45,125 bases of DNA from Selenomonadaceae bacterium (GCA_022786545.1 JALFXV010000109.1:1-45125); one strand, 5' to 3'; shown: positions 30,608 to 40,454, numbered from the stretch's first letter. The notes: generated by a model from the sequence alone, not told the origin. A program made the numbers and translations.

Positions 30608-33087
30608 ATGGCATTATTATCACCGCAGGAACAGCGGATTGCAGATGGGATACCTGACTGGCAGGCAGGTATCAGCGAGAAGGTGCAGAGGCGCCTGAAA
30701 AGCTGGGAACAGGCACGTCCTGTGATTGATATATATAGGGCTTTGTATTTTACTGAGTCATTCCGTGCAACGGAGGGCCAGCCGCTGATTTTGCGCTGGG
30801 CAAAGGCCATGCACCATATTGCTGAGAAGATAGATGTGGTCATTGGTGATGATGAGCTGATTGCCGGCCGGGGCGGCAGGGCAGAGCGTTACGGGGTTCT
30901 CTATCCGGAGCTGGATGGGGATTTTCTGGTGACGGCCCTGCATGAGCTGCCGAACCGGCCGGGGGCGCCTTTTACCATTGATGAGCTGGATGCTTCCGTG
31001 GTGGAGCAGGAAATTGCCCCTTATTGGGAGGGAAAAAACTACCATGAAGCATTAGCAAGGGAGCTGCCGGAGGAGGTTTTGCCTTATACCTGCAATCCTA
31101 AGAATGTGCTGGAGTCGCGCTTTATTGTCAATGAAACTTCCTCCTTCCGTTCCTTTACCCAGTGGGTGCATGATTATGAGAAGGTTCCGAAATATGGGCT
31201 GGCAGCTATCCGGGAAAAGGCGCAGGCGCGGCTTGCGGAGCTGGATGAGTTCAACCCTGTGGACACGCTGGAGAAGGCACCGTTTTTGCAGGCGGTGATT
31301 ACAGATATTGATGCCATTGTGCTCTGGGCAAACCGCTACAGTCAGGAGGCACGGCGGCTGGCGCGGCTGACAGCGGATGAGAAGCGGCGGCAGGAGCTTT
31401 TGCAGATTGCAGAGGCATGTGCCCATGTGCCGGAGCATCCTGCTAGGAATTTCCGGGAGGCAGTTCAGTCCCAGTGGCTTATCCAGATGTTTTCCCGCCT
31501 GGAGCAGAAGACAGGTACCACCATTTCCAATGGCCGCATGGACCAGTATTTCTATCCATATTATAAGGCGGACAAGGAGGCAGGCATCCTCAGTGATGAG
31601 GAGGTGCTGGAGATTTTGGAAAGCCTGTGGCTGAACAGGGCACAGTATGCGGATTTGTATATTTCGCCAACCGGCGGTGCCTTTAACGAGGGCTATGCCC
31701 ATTGGGAGGCTGTGACAGTAGGCGGTCAGACGCCTCAGGGACAGGATGCTGTCAACGAGCTGACTTATTTGATTTTGCAGTCAAAGCGCCAGTTCCCGCT
31801 GCATTATCCTGATTTGGCGGCACGGATTCACAACCGCTCCGATGAAAGGTATCTTTACGCGGTGGCGGAGGTGATTCAGGATGGCTGTGGCTTCCCGAAG
31901 CTCATCAATGATGAGGAGGTAGTGCCGCTGCTGCTTTCCAAGGGGGCATCCTTTGAAGAAGCCTTTGATTATGCTGTTTCCGGCTGCTCCGAGGTACGCA
32001 TGCCGAACAGGGATACATACATCGCCCCTTGTGCCTATATCAATTTTGCAGCTGCCCTGGAGATGACTCTGCGCAACGGGCGCATGAAGAAATACGGGCA
32101 GGAGCAGATTGGCCTTGCCACAGGGGAGGCGGCGGACTTCGGCTCCTGGGAGGATTTCCTTGCCGCATATCTGAAGCAGCAGAAGAATTTCCTGAAGCAG
32201 GTTTTTTTGCAGCAGTACAAGATTATTCAGCTGCATCCGAAGCATTTTGCCTGGCCGCTGGGTTCCTTGCTGCATGATTTGTGCCTGGAGGATTGCCGTG
32301 ACATTCACGAGGCGAAAATCAAAGGTGGCATAGATTTAGGTTTTTTTGATTTTATCGGCTTTGCAACGGTGGTGGATTCTTTGGCAGCCATCAGGAAGCT
32401 GGTCTTTGAAGATAAGAAGCTGTCCATGCAGCAGGTGCTTCAGGCACTGGATGATGATTTCAAGGGACATGATATTGTCCGCCAGTATCTGCGCCATGCG
32501 CCAAAGTATGGCAACGATGATGAGTATGCGGATTCTATCGCCCGGCTGCTGGACGAGGAATGTTTGAAGTTTACCAAGGAGTATTCCCAGGCTCTGGAGG
32601 TGCAGCTGGATTTGCGGTACGTTCCTTTCACCAGCCATGTGCCATTCGGCAAGGTTATAAGCGCCACGCCTAATGGCAGGTATGCCTATACGCCGCTTTC
32701 TGATGGTTCCTCTGCTTCCCAAGGGCTTCCCAAGGGGATGACGAAAAGGGTCCTACGGCGGTGCTGCTTTCCAACTATGCCTCCAAGAATCCTGGCTTCA
32801 GGAACCGGGCGGCAAGGCTTCTGAATATCAAGTTCAGCCCTTCCTGCGTGGTTGGCAGGGAAGGGGCGGACAAGCTGGTTTCCTTCATTCGTACCTGATG
32901 TGATTTGCACCTGTGGCATGTGCAGTTCAATGTCATCAATCGTGAGACGTTGCTGGCGACACAGAAGGAGCCGGAGAAGTACCGCAATCTGATTGTGAGG
33001 ATTGCAGGCTACAGCGCGTATTTTGTGGAGCTGTCCGAGGATTTGCAGAATGATTTGATTGCCCGTACCGCCCATGTGGCAGTGTAG
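30608..33087 (+). pseudogene. Glycyl-radical enzyme (pyruvate formate-lyase/dehydratase family), frameshifted and interrupted
   Basis: The ORF from ATG 30608 gives 738 residues of a PFL2/dehydratase-type enzyme with the active-site thiyl Cys460 in SGCSEVRMPN. At 32714-32735 an 11-base unit, GCTTCCCAAGG, is present twice, shifting the frame. Beyond it the correct frame reads [20 protein letters not shown] and on to IRT, then a TGA at 32896-32898 where relatives usually have Trp, then [16 protein letters not shown] and the glycyl-radical motif RIAGYSA (Gly codon 33007-33009), ending at TAG 33087. Without the radical Gly the 738-residue product cannot be active. Substrate not determined. AAAGGAGCG precedes the start. 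Confidence 0.92.
32714..32735 (+). repeat. 11-bp tandem duplication causing a frameshift
   Basis: GCTTCCCAAGG at 32714-32724 is repeated exactly at 32725-32735. Removing one copy restores [19 protein letters not shown], the expected family sequence. Confidence 0.92.
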
Positions 33088-33138
33088 GCACAAGTGCATT
33101 GATTAAGTAGATTGCAGGTGCAAAGGTTTTTTACAGGG

Positions 33139-33186
33139 ACACCCCGTGTTTGGCAGGATAAATTTGCCAAAGGCGGGGTGTTTTCG
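33139..33186 (+). terminator. Intrinsic terminator after the glycyl-radical gene
   Basis: ACACCCCG and TTTGGCA on the left pair with TGCCAAA and CGGGGTGT on the right, followed by TTTT. Confidence 0.82.
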
Positions 33187-33226
33187 TTTTGGTGCATTGG
33201 TTAATTATGTGACACTACAACAATTT

Positions 33227-34693
33227 TCATCTCATTGTCTTGAGCAGGATTTTCCGTTTGTCAGTAGAGCGTATAAGCTGACCGGAGGCAATCAGGTTTT
33301 CCGTAGTGCTGCGCAGTTTTGCGGTGATTCCCTTGTAGCCCATTGCATGGGACAGCTCAGTGAGGGTCAGGCCGTGCCCATCAGTGCAGAGCTCAAGGAT
33401 TTTTTGCTGGTAATCCATCTGTTTTTCTGTTTTGATACTTTTTTCATTGAATGCTTCATGGATTGGTATGACAACGGAAAGAAAGTCGCGCTCAGGATTC
33501 ATGATGAACTGGAGCATAGGTGAGCCGTTTTCCTTGAGAGCCCTGATGGCATTTGGGAAGTCTGTATTGCGTTCTTCGATGAGGTGCAGCTCCTTGAGAA
33601 AATCACCTATGCGCCTGTTGCGATATCGTCTGGCACGAATTTGATAATTTTGGATATCGGTGTCGCTGATGCTTCTGTCAAAACCGGGGCAGCTGGTGAT
33701 TTCAATATTTTGCTGTGTTATGCGGACAGTGATGGGCTCATGAATTTGATAAGAACGATGGTATACAGCATTGGCAAGGATTTCCTCAATAGCTGCAAAA
33801 GGATAATTATCTATGCGTTCTGCTTCAGCCTGATTGCTTAGCTTGATGATTTTTTGTGCAATCAGATTGTTTTTTATGTAGCTGAGAGCATTTTTTAACT
33901 GATAATGAAGTGGGCCGGTAAAAATGCGTTCAGTCATGCCGTTGCCTGATGGGTCAGGGATATGGACAATTTCAATTCTGGCATAGCGAAAATATTTTTC
34001 CGGTTGTTCGGAAAACATGAGCAGACCTACATTGAGCGGTTTCATATCTTCAGGTGGTCCCTCTACAAGCTGCAGGGATTTGGCAATTTCAAGCGAATCC
34101 ATATTGCTGGACAGCTGATAAAGCGAGCTGTTGACCGCCTTTAGATATTCGCGCATAATTTCTCTGTTCAGGTCATTGATATCAGCCAGCAGATTAGGCC
34201 GGTCATCATAAGGTATATCTGAGGCAATATAAAATAACTCTTTTTCTTCTTCAGGTGAAGCGATAACACTGCTGGAAAATTTGCGGATATAATAGTATTT
34301 GTGGGATTGTTTGCTGGTTACATCTTTGGGAGCTCTATATGGACGTCCATAGCCACCTGCGGCCTTGATGACGATAATGTACTTGTCACCATAAAGTATT
34401 GATTCGGTTTCAGGTTCATACAGGGGCTCAATAAAATGACAGGTTTCTCGCAGTTTTTTCAGTATGCTGTCAACACGTTCCTTGTCAATGCCGCTGATGG
34501 GCAATTTTGGGATGCCATTATCTTCTTCTACACCAATCAGGATATAGCCTCCGCCGATATTTTCAATATCATTGGCAAATGCACATATAGAGTGAATGAT
34601 AGTTGAGGGATTCCAGTCTTTTTTGTATTCGATACGGGATGATTCCACAATACGTTGTTGCAGCAAATCTTCTATATTTATTGTTATCGACAT
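33227..34693 (-). CDS. AlbA_2-domain ATP-binding transcriptional regulator (COG2865-like)
   Basis: 488 residues on the minus strand from ATG 34693, which has AAAGGAGGTG upstream. The N-terminal AlbA_2 (Schlafen-type) domain reads ESSRIEYKKDWNPSTIIHSI, CAFANDIENIGGGYILIGVE. The middle carries a GHKL-like ATP-binding region (IEEILANAVYHRSYQIHEPI, then TSCPGF), and the C terminus looks like a winged helix with TLTELSHAMGYKGITAKLR. Such proteins are widespread, often called putative DNA-binding regulators or linked to defence islands. Palindromic repeats in its promoter region suggest autoregulation. It lies between two similar hairpins (33139 and 34843). Confidence 0.82.
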   Translation of the reverse strand: MSITINIEDLLQQRIVESSRIEYKKDWNPSTIIHSICAFANDIENIGGGYILIGVEEDNGIPKLPISGIDKERVDSILKKLRETCHFIEPLYEPETESILYGDKYIIVIKAAGGYGRPYRAPKDVTSKQSHKYYYIRKFSSSVIASPEEEKELFYIASDIPYDDRPNLLADINDLNREIMREYLKAVNSSLYQLSSNMDSLEIAKSLQLVEGPPEDMKPLNVGLLMFSEQPEKYFRYARIEIVHIPDPSGNGMTERIFTGPLHYQLKNALSYIKNNLIAQKIIKLSNQAEAERIDNYPFAAIEEILANAVYHRSYQIHEPITVRITQQNIEITSCPGFDRSISDTDIQNYQIRARRYRNRRIGDFLKELHLIEERNTDFPNAIRALKENGSPMLQFIMNPERDFLSVVIPIHEAFNEKSIKTEKQMDYQQKILELCTDGHGLTLTELSHAMGYKGITAKLRSTTENLIASGQLIRSTDKRKILLKTMR

Positions 34694-34742
34694 TATGAAC
34701 ACCTCCTTTACAAAATATAACACTAACACTGGATAGAAAAAA

Positions 34743-34804
34743 TGTCTAGCACTAGATGATATTTTTGTCTAGTACTAGACAAAATTTATATCCAGTCTGT
34801 CTAG
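34743..34804. promoter_or_regulatory. Repeated TGTCTAG palindromic operators
   Basis: A perfect 22-base palindrome, TTTTGTCTAGTACTAGACAA plus AA, covers 34763-34784. An imperfect copy, TGTCTAGCACTAGATG, is at 34743-34758, and a half site TGTCTAG is at 34798-34804. They lie upstream of the AlbA_2 gene, so likely binding sites for it or another regulator. Confidence 0.7.
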
Positions 34805-34842
34805 CCTGCAGGGAGCAGGTTGTCAGGAAGTCTGTTTTATAT

Positions 34843-34888
34843 ACCCCGTATTTGAAAGGAGGAATTTTTGTCAGGTACGGGGTGTTTT
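34843..34888 (+). terminator. Terminator-like hairpin before the thioesterase gene
   Basis: ACCCCGTA (34843-34850) pairs with TACGGGGT (34876-34883), then GTTTTG. Its arms and part of the loop resemble the terminator at 33139, though no plus-strand gene ends here. Confidence 0.6.
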
Positions 34889-34991
34889 GCATTACTGCCT
34901 TGACTTTTTTCTGTAATAGTTTTATAGTGAATAAGTTGAATTTTGGGTTTAATTGTGTAGCTTATTAAAGGAGTTTGTCAAAGGAGGCGGC

Positions 34992-35402
34992 ATGATGGTT
35001 ACGACTGTGGCGCACAAGGTTAATTTTTATGATACTGATGCTATGGCGGTGGTACATCACTCCAATTATATACGCTGGTTTGAGATTGGCAGGGTGGAGT
35101 TTCTCCGCCAGGCAGGGATTACCCTGACGGAGCTGATGGATGACGGCTATGTTTTTCCGATTACCGAGGTGAGTGCCAAGTACATGAACTCAGGCTATTT
35201 TGATGATGAGCTCATCATCGAGACCACGCCGGTGGCGCTGACCAAGGCGAAGATGGCGTTCAGTTACCGGGTGCTGCGGGCTTGTGACGATACGGTGCTG
35301 GTGACCGGTTTCACCCAGAATGTGTTTACCAGCAGGGCAACTGGGAAGATTACCCGTTTGCCAGATAAGTACTATGACAAGCTGAAGGTTATGCTGGACT
35401 GA
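34992..35402 (+). CDS. Acyl-CoA thioesterase, YbgC/FadM hotdog family
   Basis: 136 residues from ATG 34992 (or 34995) after AAAGGAGG. It has the 4HBT hotdog signature VNFYDTDAMAVVHHSNYIRW with the catalytic Asp16, then FEIGRVEFLRQAG. Members hydrolyse acyl-CoA thioesters in the cytoplasm; the substrate cannot be told from sequence. No membrane or signal segment. It stands alone downstream of a hairpin, and marks the return of core-type GC-richer sequence. Confidence 0.9.
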   Translation: MMVTTVAHKVNFYDTDAMAVVHHSNYIRWFEIGRVEFLRQAGITLTELMDDGYVFPITEVSAKYMNSGYFDDELIIETTPVALTKAKMAFSYRVLRACDDTVLVTGFTQNVFTSRATGKITRLPDKYYDKLKVMLD

Positions 35403-35516
35403 CCTCATTGCACTGGATTGATAGCAGTATATATGGCAGCATATCTTAGATGAGTTTGTGCATACATAAATACAATAATATAATAGATGATTGCAGACTT
35501 TGTGGGAGGAAATTAT

Positions 35517-36092
35517 ATGTGTTCATTTACTTTTTTTGATTGCCTGCTGTGGCTGGTGGTAGCCGTGGCAGTGCTGGCAGGGCTGGTGAAGCTGTACCTG
35601 TGCCATGCAGGCACGGAGATTATTGTGCCGAAGGTGGAGAGCCGCAGCAGGCTGGCTGTGGATGAGCAGACTGAGGATAGCCTGACCATCAGCACAGTGA
35701 TTGAGTTTGTCAATGAGGGCAAGCAGTGTGCCACCATCATGGATGCCTTGGTGCGCCCGCAGCTGCCTTATGAGCAGTACGACGGCCTGGAAACCCACGG
35801 CCACGCGGAGCTGGTGACTGCGCCTCGTGAGGATGATTATTTTGAGGCCTACATCATTCAGAAGAAGGGCTACAAGGGCGGCTTGGACAAGGCATCCATC
35901 AAGTGCCAGGTGAAGCTGATTGCCAGAAAGGGCATGTCCCTCAAGGAAGCGGTTTCCCACATGCCTGACTTCAACTTCCAGCTGATCTGGCTGGAGACTG
36001 GCCGTACCCCTTGCCACTATCGCCAGGTGCGCATTGAGGTGCCGGCGGCTGAGGTGGCTGCCCTGGCTGGCACGAAGCTGGCAGAGGACTGA
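35517..36092 (+). CDS. Membrane-anchored hypothetical protein
   Basis: 191 residues from ATG 35517 (GGGAGG upstream). One N-terminal membrane helix (about 8-25, [20 protein letters not shown]) followed by about 160 residues likely outside the membrane, with a beta-rich look ([43 protein letters not shown]) like an immunoglobulin-type fold. I do not recognise the family. It is 17 bases before the CofE-like gene and is probably cotranscribed with it. Confidence 0.7.
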   Translation: MCSFTFFDCLLWLVVAVAVLAGLVKLYLCHAGTEIIVPKVESRSRLAVDEQTEDSLTISTVIEFVNEGKQCATIMDALVRPQLPYEQYDGLETHGHAELVTAPREDDYFEAYIIQKKGYKGGLDKASIKCQVKLIARKGMSLKEAVSHMPDFNFQLIWLETGRTPCHYRQVRIEVPAAEVAALAGTKLAED

Positions 36093-36109
36093 GTTGGGAG
36101 GTTGTTGAG

Positions 36110-36772
36110 ATGAGCGATATTAAGATAGATTTGGTGCCGATTCCTACGAGGATTTTAACCGATAAGGATAATATTATTGATGTGGTAGAACGCTACACCA
36201 AGGGCAAGATTGGCCCGGATGATGTTATTTCCGTGGCTGAGAGCGTGGTGGCCATTACCCAGGGCAGGGCGATTCGTCCTGAGGATTTGAAGATTACCCG
36301 GGTGGCACAGCTTTGTTGCCGCTTTATTCCTGACTATGGCTCCCTGGCAAGCCCTCATGGCATGCAGTCCCTGATGGATGTGGAGGGCAAGTGGCGTGTT
36401 GCCGGTGCCCTGGTCATGGGCTTTCTGGGCAAGCTGGTGGGCATGAACGGCCTGTTCTACAAATGGGGCGGTGAGCAGACTGCCCTGATTGACGATGTTA
36501 CCGGCACTATGCCGCCTTTTGACAAGCATATTGTCTACGGCCCTAAGGACCCTGACAAGGTGGTGGAGCAGCTGAAGCAGCGCCTGGGCTGCTTTGGCGG
36601 CCTGATTGCCGATGTAAATGACCTGAAGCGTTCCCGTGTGGTTGGTGCTTCTGCTGGTCTTGACGGTGAGAGGGCGGCAAGGCTGCTGATTGATAATCCT
36701 TTTGGCAATGCTTCCCAGAAGACGCCGATTGTTATTATCAAGAATTTCCGCAAGCTGCAGGAACAGGGGTAA
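36110..36772 (+). CDS. CofE-like (F420-0:gamma-glutamyl ligase family) protein
   Basis: 220 residues from ATG 36110 with GGGAGG upstream. The sequence opens [20 protein letters not shown] and has [18 protein letters not shown], close in style to the N-terminal half of F420-0:glutamate ligases, plus [20 protein letters not shown]. True CofE acts in coenzyme F420 synthesis; no other F420 gene is visible here, and this short form in Firmicutes is of unknown role. So the family call is reasonable and the reaction is not established. crcB starts five bases after its stop. Confidence 0.75.
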   Translation: MSDIKIDLVPIPTRILTDKDNIIDVVERYTKGKIGPDDVISVAESVVAITQGRAIRPEDLKITRVAQLCCRFIPDYGSLASPHGMQSLMDVEGKWRVAGALVMGFLGKLVGMNGLFYKWGGEQTALIDDVTGTMPPFDKHIVYGPKDPDKVVEQLKQRLGCFGGLIADVNDLKRSRVVGASAGLDGERAARLLIDNPFGNASQKTPIVIIKNFRKLQEQG

Positions 36773-36777
36773 TACTT

Positions 36778-37161
36778 ATGCTGTTCAATGCTTTGCTGGT
36801 TTTTGTAGGCGGCGGACTGGGGGCTGTCAGCCGCTATCTGGTGACTACCTTCATGGGCAATCATGTGGGTGGCAGCTTTCCCTATGGTACTTTTGCCGCC
36901 AATATTATAGGAAGTTTCTGCATGGGTGCGGTGATGTTTTATTTTCTCAACAAAAGCATGCCTGTGCCGGAGCATATCAGGCTGCTTCTGCTGGTGGGCT
37001 TCATGGGCGGCTTTACCACTTTTTCCTCTTTCAGCATGGAAACAGTCAGCCTGATGCAGAATCAGCATGTGCTGTCCTCTATGCTGAACGTGGTGGGCAA
37101 TGTCAGCCTGGGCATAGGAGCGGTGCTGATGGGCATGTTTGCCGCCAACTGGCTGAGCTGA
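36778..37161 (+). CDS. crcB: Fluoride ion channel CrcB (Fluc)
   Basis: Small membrane protein of 127 residues with four hydrophobic helices; dual-topology dimers export fluoride and protect the cell. Signatures: GGGLGAVSRYLVTTF, GTFAANIIGSFCMG with the pore Asn, and GFMGGFTTFSSFSMET with the stacked Phe residues. It starts five bases after the preceding gene, so is translated from the same message. I see no fluoride riboswitch in the short gap. Confidence 0.96.
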   Translation: MLFNALLVFVGGGLGAVSRYLVTTFMGNHVGGSFPYGTFAANIIGSFCMGAVMFYFLNKSMPVPEHIRLLLLVGFMGGFTTFSSFSMETVSLMQNQHVLSSMLNVVGNVSLGIGAVLMGMFAANWLS

Positions 37162-37279
37162 CAGCAGAGGGATAGCCGTGGCAGCCTGGCTGTTGGTGTT
37201 TTGGCAGCAGGGGCTAAAAGCTGTAGTTTTGGCTGACTGTCTGGCTGTTGCAAGGATTATAAAATTATTTGCAAAATTT

Positions 37280-37313
37280 TACTGTCAGTTTTGGTTGCTG
37301 GCAGTATTTTTTT
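37280..37313 (+). terminator. Intrinsic terminator after crcB
   Basis: TACTGTCAG (37280-37288) pairs with CTGGCAGTA (37298-37306), one G-U, followed by seven T. Confidence 0.85.
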
Positions 37314-37364
37314 GCGTTTTTGTGGTATCATATATAATGGTAAGTTTTTGCAAGGAGGAATTTT

Positions 37365-38141
37365 ATGGAGCGTAAGAACGGGCGCAAGGCACAGACGGAG
37401 GGACGCCCTGACGGGCGGCAGGCTGACCAGCTGCGCCGCCATCGGATAAATCGTTTTTTTCAGAAGCATCCGGCTGGTTCGGTGCTGATTGAGATGGGCA
37501 ACACCAAGGTCATCTGCGCCGCTACTATCGAGGAAAGGGTGCCGAATTTTCTGCGGGGCACCGGCGAGGGCTGGCTGACAGCGGAGTATTCCCTGCTGCC
37601 CAGCGCCACCAATACCAGGACGCCGAGGGAGGCGGCCCGGGGCAGGCAGACGGGACGCACCCAGGAAATTCAGCGGCTCATAGGCAGGAGCCTGCGCTCC
37701 GTTATGGATATGAAGGCTCTGGGGGAGCGGACTATCATCATCGACTGCGATGTGATTCAGGCAGATGGCGGTACCCGGACTGCTTCTATTACGGGAGCTT
37801 TTATTGCCCTGGTGGAGGCATGCAACAGCTTTTATGATGAGAAGAAGCCTTTCCCGGTCAAGGATTTTTTGGCGGCTATCAGCGTGGGGATTTCCCCTGC
37901 CGGGGAGCCGCTCCTTGACCTCTGTTATGAGGAGGACTCCGCCGGGGTGGTGGATATGAACGTGGTCATGACCGGCGAGGGGCAGTTCGTGGAGGTGCAG
38001 GGTACCGGCGAGGGCAGGCCTTTCAGCCGTGAGGAAATGAACAGGTTGCTGGAGCTGGCGGAAAAGGGAATCGATGAATTGATTTCCTATGAGAAGGATG
38101 TATTGGGCAACGTGCTGGTATGGAGGGTAGGTCGCGAATGA
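37365..38141 (+). CDS. rph: Ribonuclease PH
   Basis: Phosphorolytic 3'-5' exoribonuclease that trims tRNA 3' ends. 258 residues, with the family segments [50 protein letters not shown], the arginine-rich [20 protein letters not shown] and [19 protein letters not shown], all intact. ATG 37365 follows AAGGAGG. TATAAT at 37333-37338 probably belongs to its promoter. The stop overlaps the start of rdgB (ATGA), a common pairing in Firmicutes. Confidence 0.97.
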   Translation: MERKNGRKAQTEGRPDGRQADQLRRHRINRFFQKHPAGSVLIEMGNTKVICAATIEERVPNFLRGTGEGWLTAEYSLLPSATNTRTPREAARGRQTGRTQEIQRLIGRSLRSVMDMKALGERTIIIDCDVIQADGGTRTASITGAFIALVEACNSFYDEKKPFPVKDFLAAISVGISPAGEPLLDLCYEEDSAGVVDMNVVMTGEGQFVEVQGTGEGRPFSREEMNRLLELAEKGIDELISYEKDVLGNVLVWRVGRE

Positions 38142-38773
38142 AAAATGTGCAGATGGCAGCAAATGAAAAGCCAAGACTGAAAATCGTGATTGCCACGAAA
38201 AATCAGGGCAAGGTGCGGGAGATGATTAATGCCTTTCAGGGACTGCCTGTGGAGCTGGTGTCTTTGGCTGACCTGGATGAAAGGTTCGAGGAGCCGGTGG
38301 AGGACGGGGATACCTTTGCGGCAAATTCCCTGATTAAGGCTGAGTATTACTGTAAGCAGACCGGTATGGCCTGCCTGGCTGATGACTCGGGGCTGGAGGT
38401 GGAGGCACTGGGCGGTGCTCCGGGAGTGTATTCCGCCCGCTTTGCCGGGGAAGCTGCCAGCGATGCAGATAACAATGCAAAATTACAGCAGGAGCTGCAG
38501 GCACTGGGCAGGGAATCATCACCGGCGGCGTATCAGTGTGCCCTGACCTTTATGGATGCCGAGGGCAGGACGCTGACAGCCAAGGGGTTCTGCCGGGGAG
38601 AAATCCGCCTCCAGGCAAGAGGGGCGAACGGCTTTGGCTATGACCCGTACTTTTATGTAGGTGATGTGACCATGGCGGAGATGAGCCTGGCAGAAAAGCA
38701 GGCCATCAGCCACCGGGGAGCGGCACTAAGGGAGATGGCAGTGCTTTTAAAGGATTATTTTGCAGGGCGCTGA
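38138..38773 (+). CDS. rdgB: XTP/dITP diphosphatase
   Basis: Removes non-canonical purine triphosphates so that they are not built into DNA or RNA. 211 residues from ATG 38138, coupled to rph by ATGA; an upstream in-frame ATG at 38120 would precede the GGAGGGTAGG site and is rejected. Motifs: [60 protein letters not shown] and [10 protein letters not shown], covering the nucleotide pocket. Confidence 0.97.
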   Translation: MKNVQMAANEKPRLKIVIATKNQGKVREMINAFQGLPVELVSLADLDERFEEPVEDGDTFAANSLIKAEYYCKQTGMACLADDSGLEVEALGGAPGVYSARFAGEAASDADNNAKLQQELQALGRESSPAAYQCALTFMDAEGRTLTAKGFCRGEIRLQARGANGFGYDPYFYVGDVTMAEMSLAEKQAISHRGAALREMAVLLKDYFAGR

Positions 38774-38853
38774 CTGATATACCGGCATAGCAGGGATTCT
38801 TTGCAGGAGTTTCCCGGCTTTCCAGTTTTTTGATATGTTGAGGTGCGTTTGAG

Positions 38854-39408
38854 ATGAAAATCGGATTGATAAGCGATACCCACGGCAATACCGCGGCTAT
38901 TGACCAGGCGGTGGAGCTGGCAGGGGAGATTGATTTGTGGCTTCATGCAGGGGATATGATTCATGATGCCGAATACCTGGACATGGCATATGATGCCAAG
39001 GTGGTGAATGTGGCAGGCAACTGCGACTGGGGCAACCGCAGCGTGCCGGAGGAGGAGGTCGTGGAGGCGGAGGGGCACAGGATTTTCCTGACTCACGGCC
39101 ATATCTACGGCGTCAAGGGCTCTCCCTACGGCATGGTGCAGGCCGCAGAGGAAAACGGCGCGGATATTGCCGTCTTCGGCCACAGCCATGTGGCATTTAA
39201 GGAAAAGATTGACGGCGTGCTGCTCATCAATCCCGGCAGCCTTGCCTATCCCCGGGACGGGGGCGGCCAGTCCTTTATGGTGCTGGAGCTGCATGAGGGA
39301 GCAGAGCCGGAGATTTATCACTACCACCTTGAGGACAGGCGGAAGGAAGCTAAATCAGCCAAGGAGGGCAAGGGGAAAAAACGTGAAAAATGGTTCGGTT
39401 TGTTTTGA
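38854..39408 (+). CDS. YfcE/MJ0936-family metallophosphoesterase
   Basis: 184 residues with the small calcineurin-like phosphodiesterase motifs: ISDTHGN (6-12), HAGDMIHD, AGNCDWGN, THGHIYG and VFGHSHVAF, which supply the two-metal site. Relatives hydrolyse phosphodiesters in vitro; the cellular substrate is not known. It follows rdgB by 80 bases, as in many Firmicutes. The C-terminal 20 residues are Lys-rich. Cytoplasmic. Confidence 0.92.
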   Translation: MKIGLISDTHGNTAAIDQAVELAGEIDLWLHAGDMIHDAEYLDMAYDAKVVNVAGNCDWGNRSVPEEEVVEAEGHRIFLTHGHIYGVKGSPYGMVQAAEENGADIAVFGHSHVAFKEKIDGVLLINPGSLAYPRDGGGQSFMVLELHEGAEPEIYHYHLEDRRKEAKSAKEGKGKKREKWFGLF

Positions 39409-39520
39409 ACAATATTCATAAGATTTATCATACAAATTCCCGATTATAAGTATGAGCAATCAATACAAAAAGATGAATTAGGTTCACTTTATTTTCTCTA
39501 AAACCCTTGCCGTTATTAGG

Positions 39521-39549
39521 TTGAAAGCAATTTAAAAATATGATATTAT
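39521..39549 (+). promoter_or_regulatory. Predicted promoter of the fumarase-SDH operon
   Basis: TTGAAA (39521-39526), 17 bases, TATTAT (39544-39549), about 45 bases upstream of the first gene in an AT-rich gap. Confidence 0.6.
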
Positions 39550-39594
39550 AAAGTAGCGAATGTGATTTTATTATATATTTAGGGAGGGTTTACT

Positions 39595-40437
39595 TTGCGT
39601 ACAATTAATGTAGAGCAGATTACTGCTGAAGTAGCGCAGATGTGCAAGGAAGCTGCCTATTATTTGCCTCAGGATGTATACGAGGCATTGAAGAAGGGCA
39701 GGGAAACCGAGGAGTCTCCTGTTGGCTGTGATGTTCTGGATCAGATCATCCGCAATTCCGAGATTGCCCGGGCAGAGGATCGTCCTATCTGCCAGGATAC
39801 CGGCATGACCATCGTCTTCCTTGAGATCGGCCAGGATCTGCACATTGAGGGCGGCAATTTGACCGATGCCATCAATGCAGGTGTTGCAAAGGGTTACGTT
39901 GAGGGGTATTTGCGTAAGTCCGTTGTAGCTGAGCCTCTGTTCAACCGTGTGAACACTCAGAACAATACGCCTGCTATCATCTACACCAAGATTGTAGATG
40001 GCGACAAGCTGAAGATTGAGGTTACCCTGAAGGGCTTCGGCAGCGAGAACAAGTCCGGCATCAAGATGCTGGTTCCTGCTGACGGTGTTGAGGGTGTGAA
40101 GAAGGCTGTTCTGGATATTATCCAGCATGCCAGCTGCAACCCTTGTCCTCCGATGGTTGTAGGCGTAGGCATCGGAGGTACCATGGATCAGGCTGCATAC
40201 CTGTCCAAGCGCGCCCTGATGCGTCCTACCAATGTCCGTAATGCGCATCCTGACTATGCGAACCTGGAGGGCGAGCTCCTCGAGATGATCAACAAGACCG
40301 GTATCGGGCCTCAGCTGGGCGGCACTACTTCTGCCCTGGCTGTCAACATCGAGTGGGGTCCTACCCACATTGCCGGACTGCCCGTTGCTGTGACCATCTG
40401 CTGTCATGCAATGCGCCATTCTGAGCGTGTATTATAA
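39595..40437 (+). CDS. Fumarate hydratase class I, alpha subunit
   Basis: One of two subunits of the oxygen-sensitive [4Fe-4S] fumarase, interconverting malate and fumarate. 280 residues. Cluster Cys are visible as Cys66 (RPICQDTG), Cys181/Cys184 (ASCNPCPP) and the late ICCHAMRH (269-270). TTG 39595 is the start, with AGGGAGG upstream. The beta subunit follows after 17 bases. In a succinate-producing anaerobe the enzyme feeds fumarate to the reductase encoded just downstream. Codons are strongly biased toward a high-expression set (CCT, CGT, GTT). Confidence 0.96.
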   Translation: MRTINVEQITAEVAQMCKEAAYYLPQDVYEALKKGRETEESPVGCDVLDQIIRNSEIARAEDRPICQDTGMTIVFLEIGQDLHIEGGNLTDAINAGVAKGYVEGYLRKSVVAEPLFNRVNTQNNTPAIIYTKIVDGDKLKIEVTLKGFGSENKSGIKMLVPADGVEGVKKAVLDIIQHASCNPCPPMVVGVGIGGTMDQAAYLSKRALMRPTNVRNAHPDYANLEGELLEMINKTGIGPQLGGTTSALAVNIEWGPTHIAGLPVAVTICCHAMRHSERVL

Positions 40438-40454
40438 GAGGAGGAAGAAAGATA

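Noticed and set aside
32896-32898. UGA read as selenocysteine in the glycyl-radical gene
   Set aside because: The position is usually Trp in relatives, no SECIS-like hairpin is evident, and the frame is already broken upstream by the 11-base duplication. A nonsense change is simpler.
36110-36772. Evidence for coenzyme F420 synthesis
   Set aside because: Only a short CofE-like protein is present and no other F420 gene is nearby, so the pathway should not be inferred.
37178-37375. 65-residue ORF before rph
   Set aside because: It runs through a clear terminator and the promoter of rph and has no site for translation.
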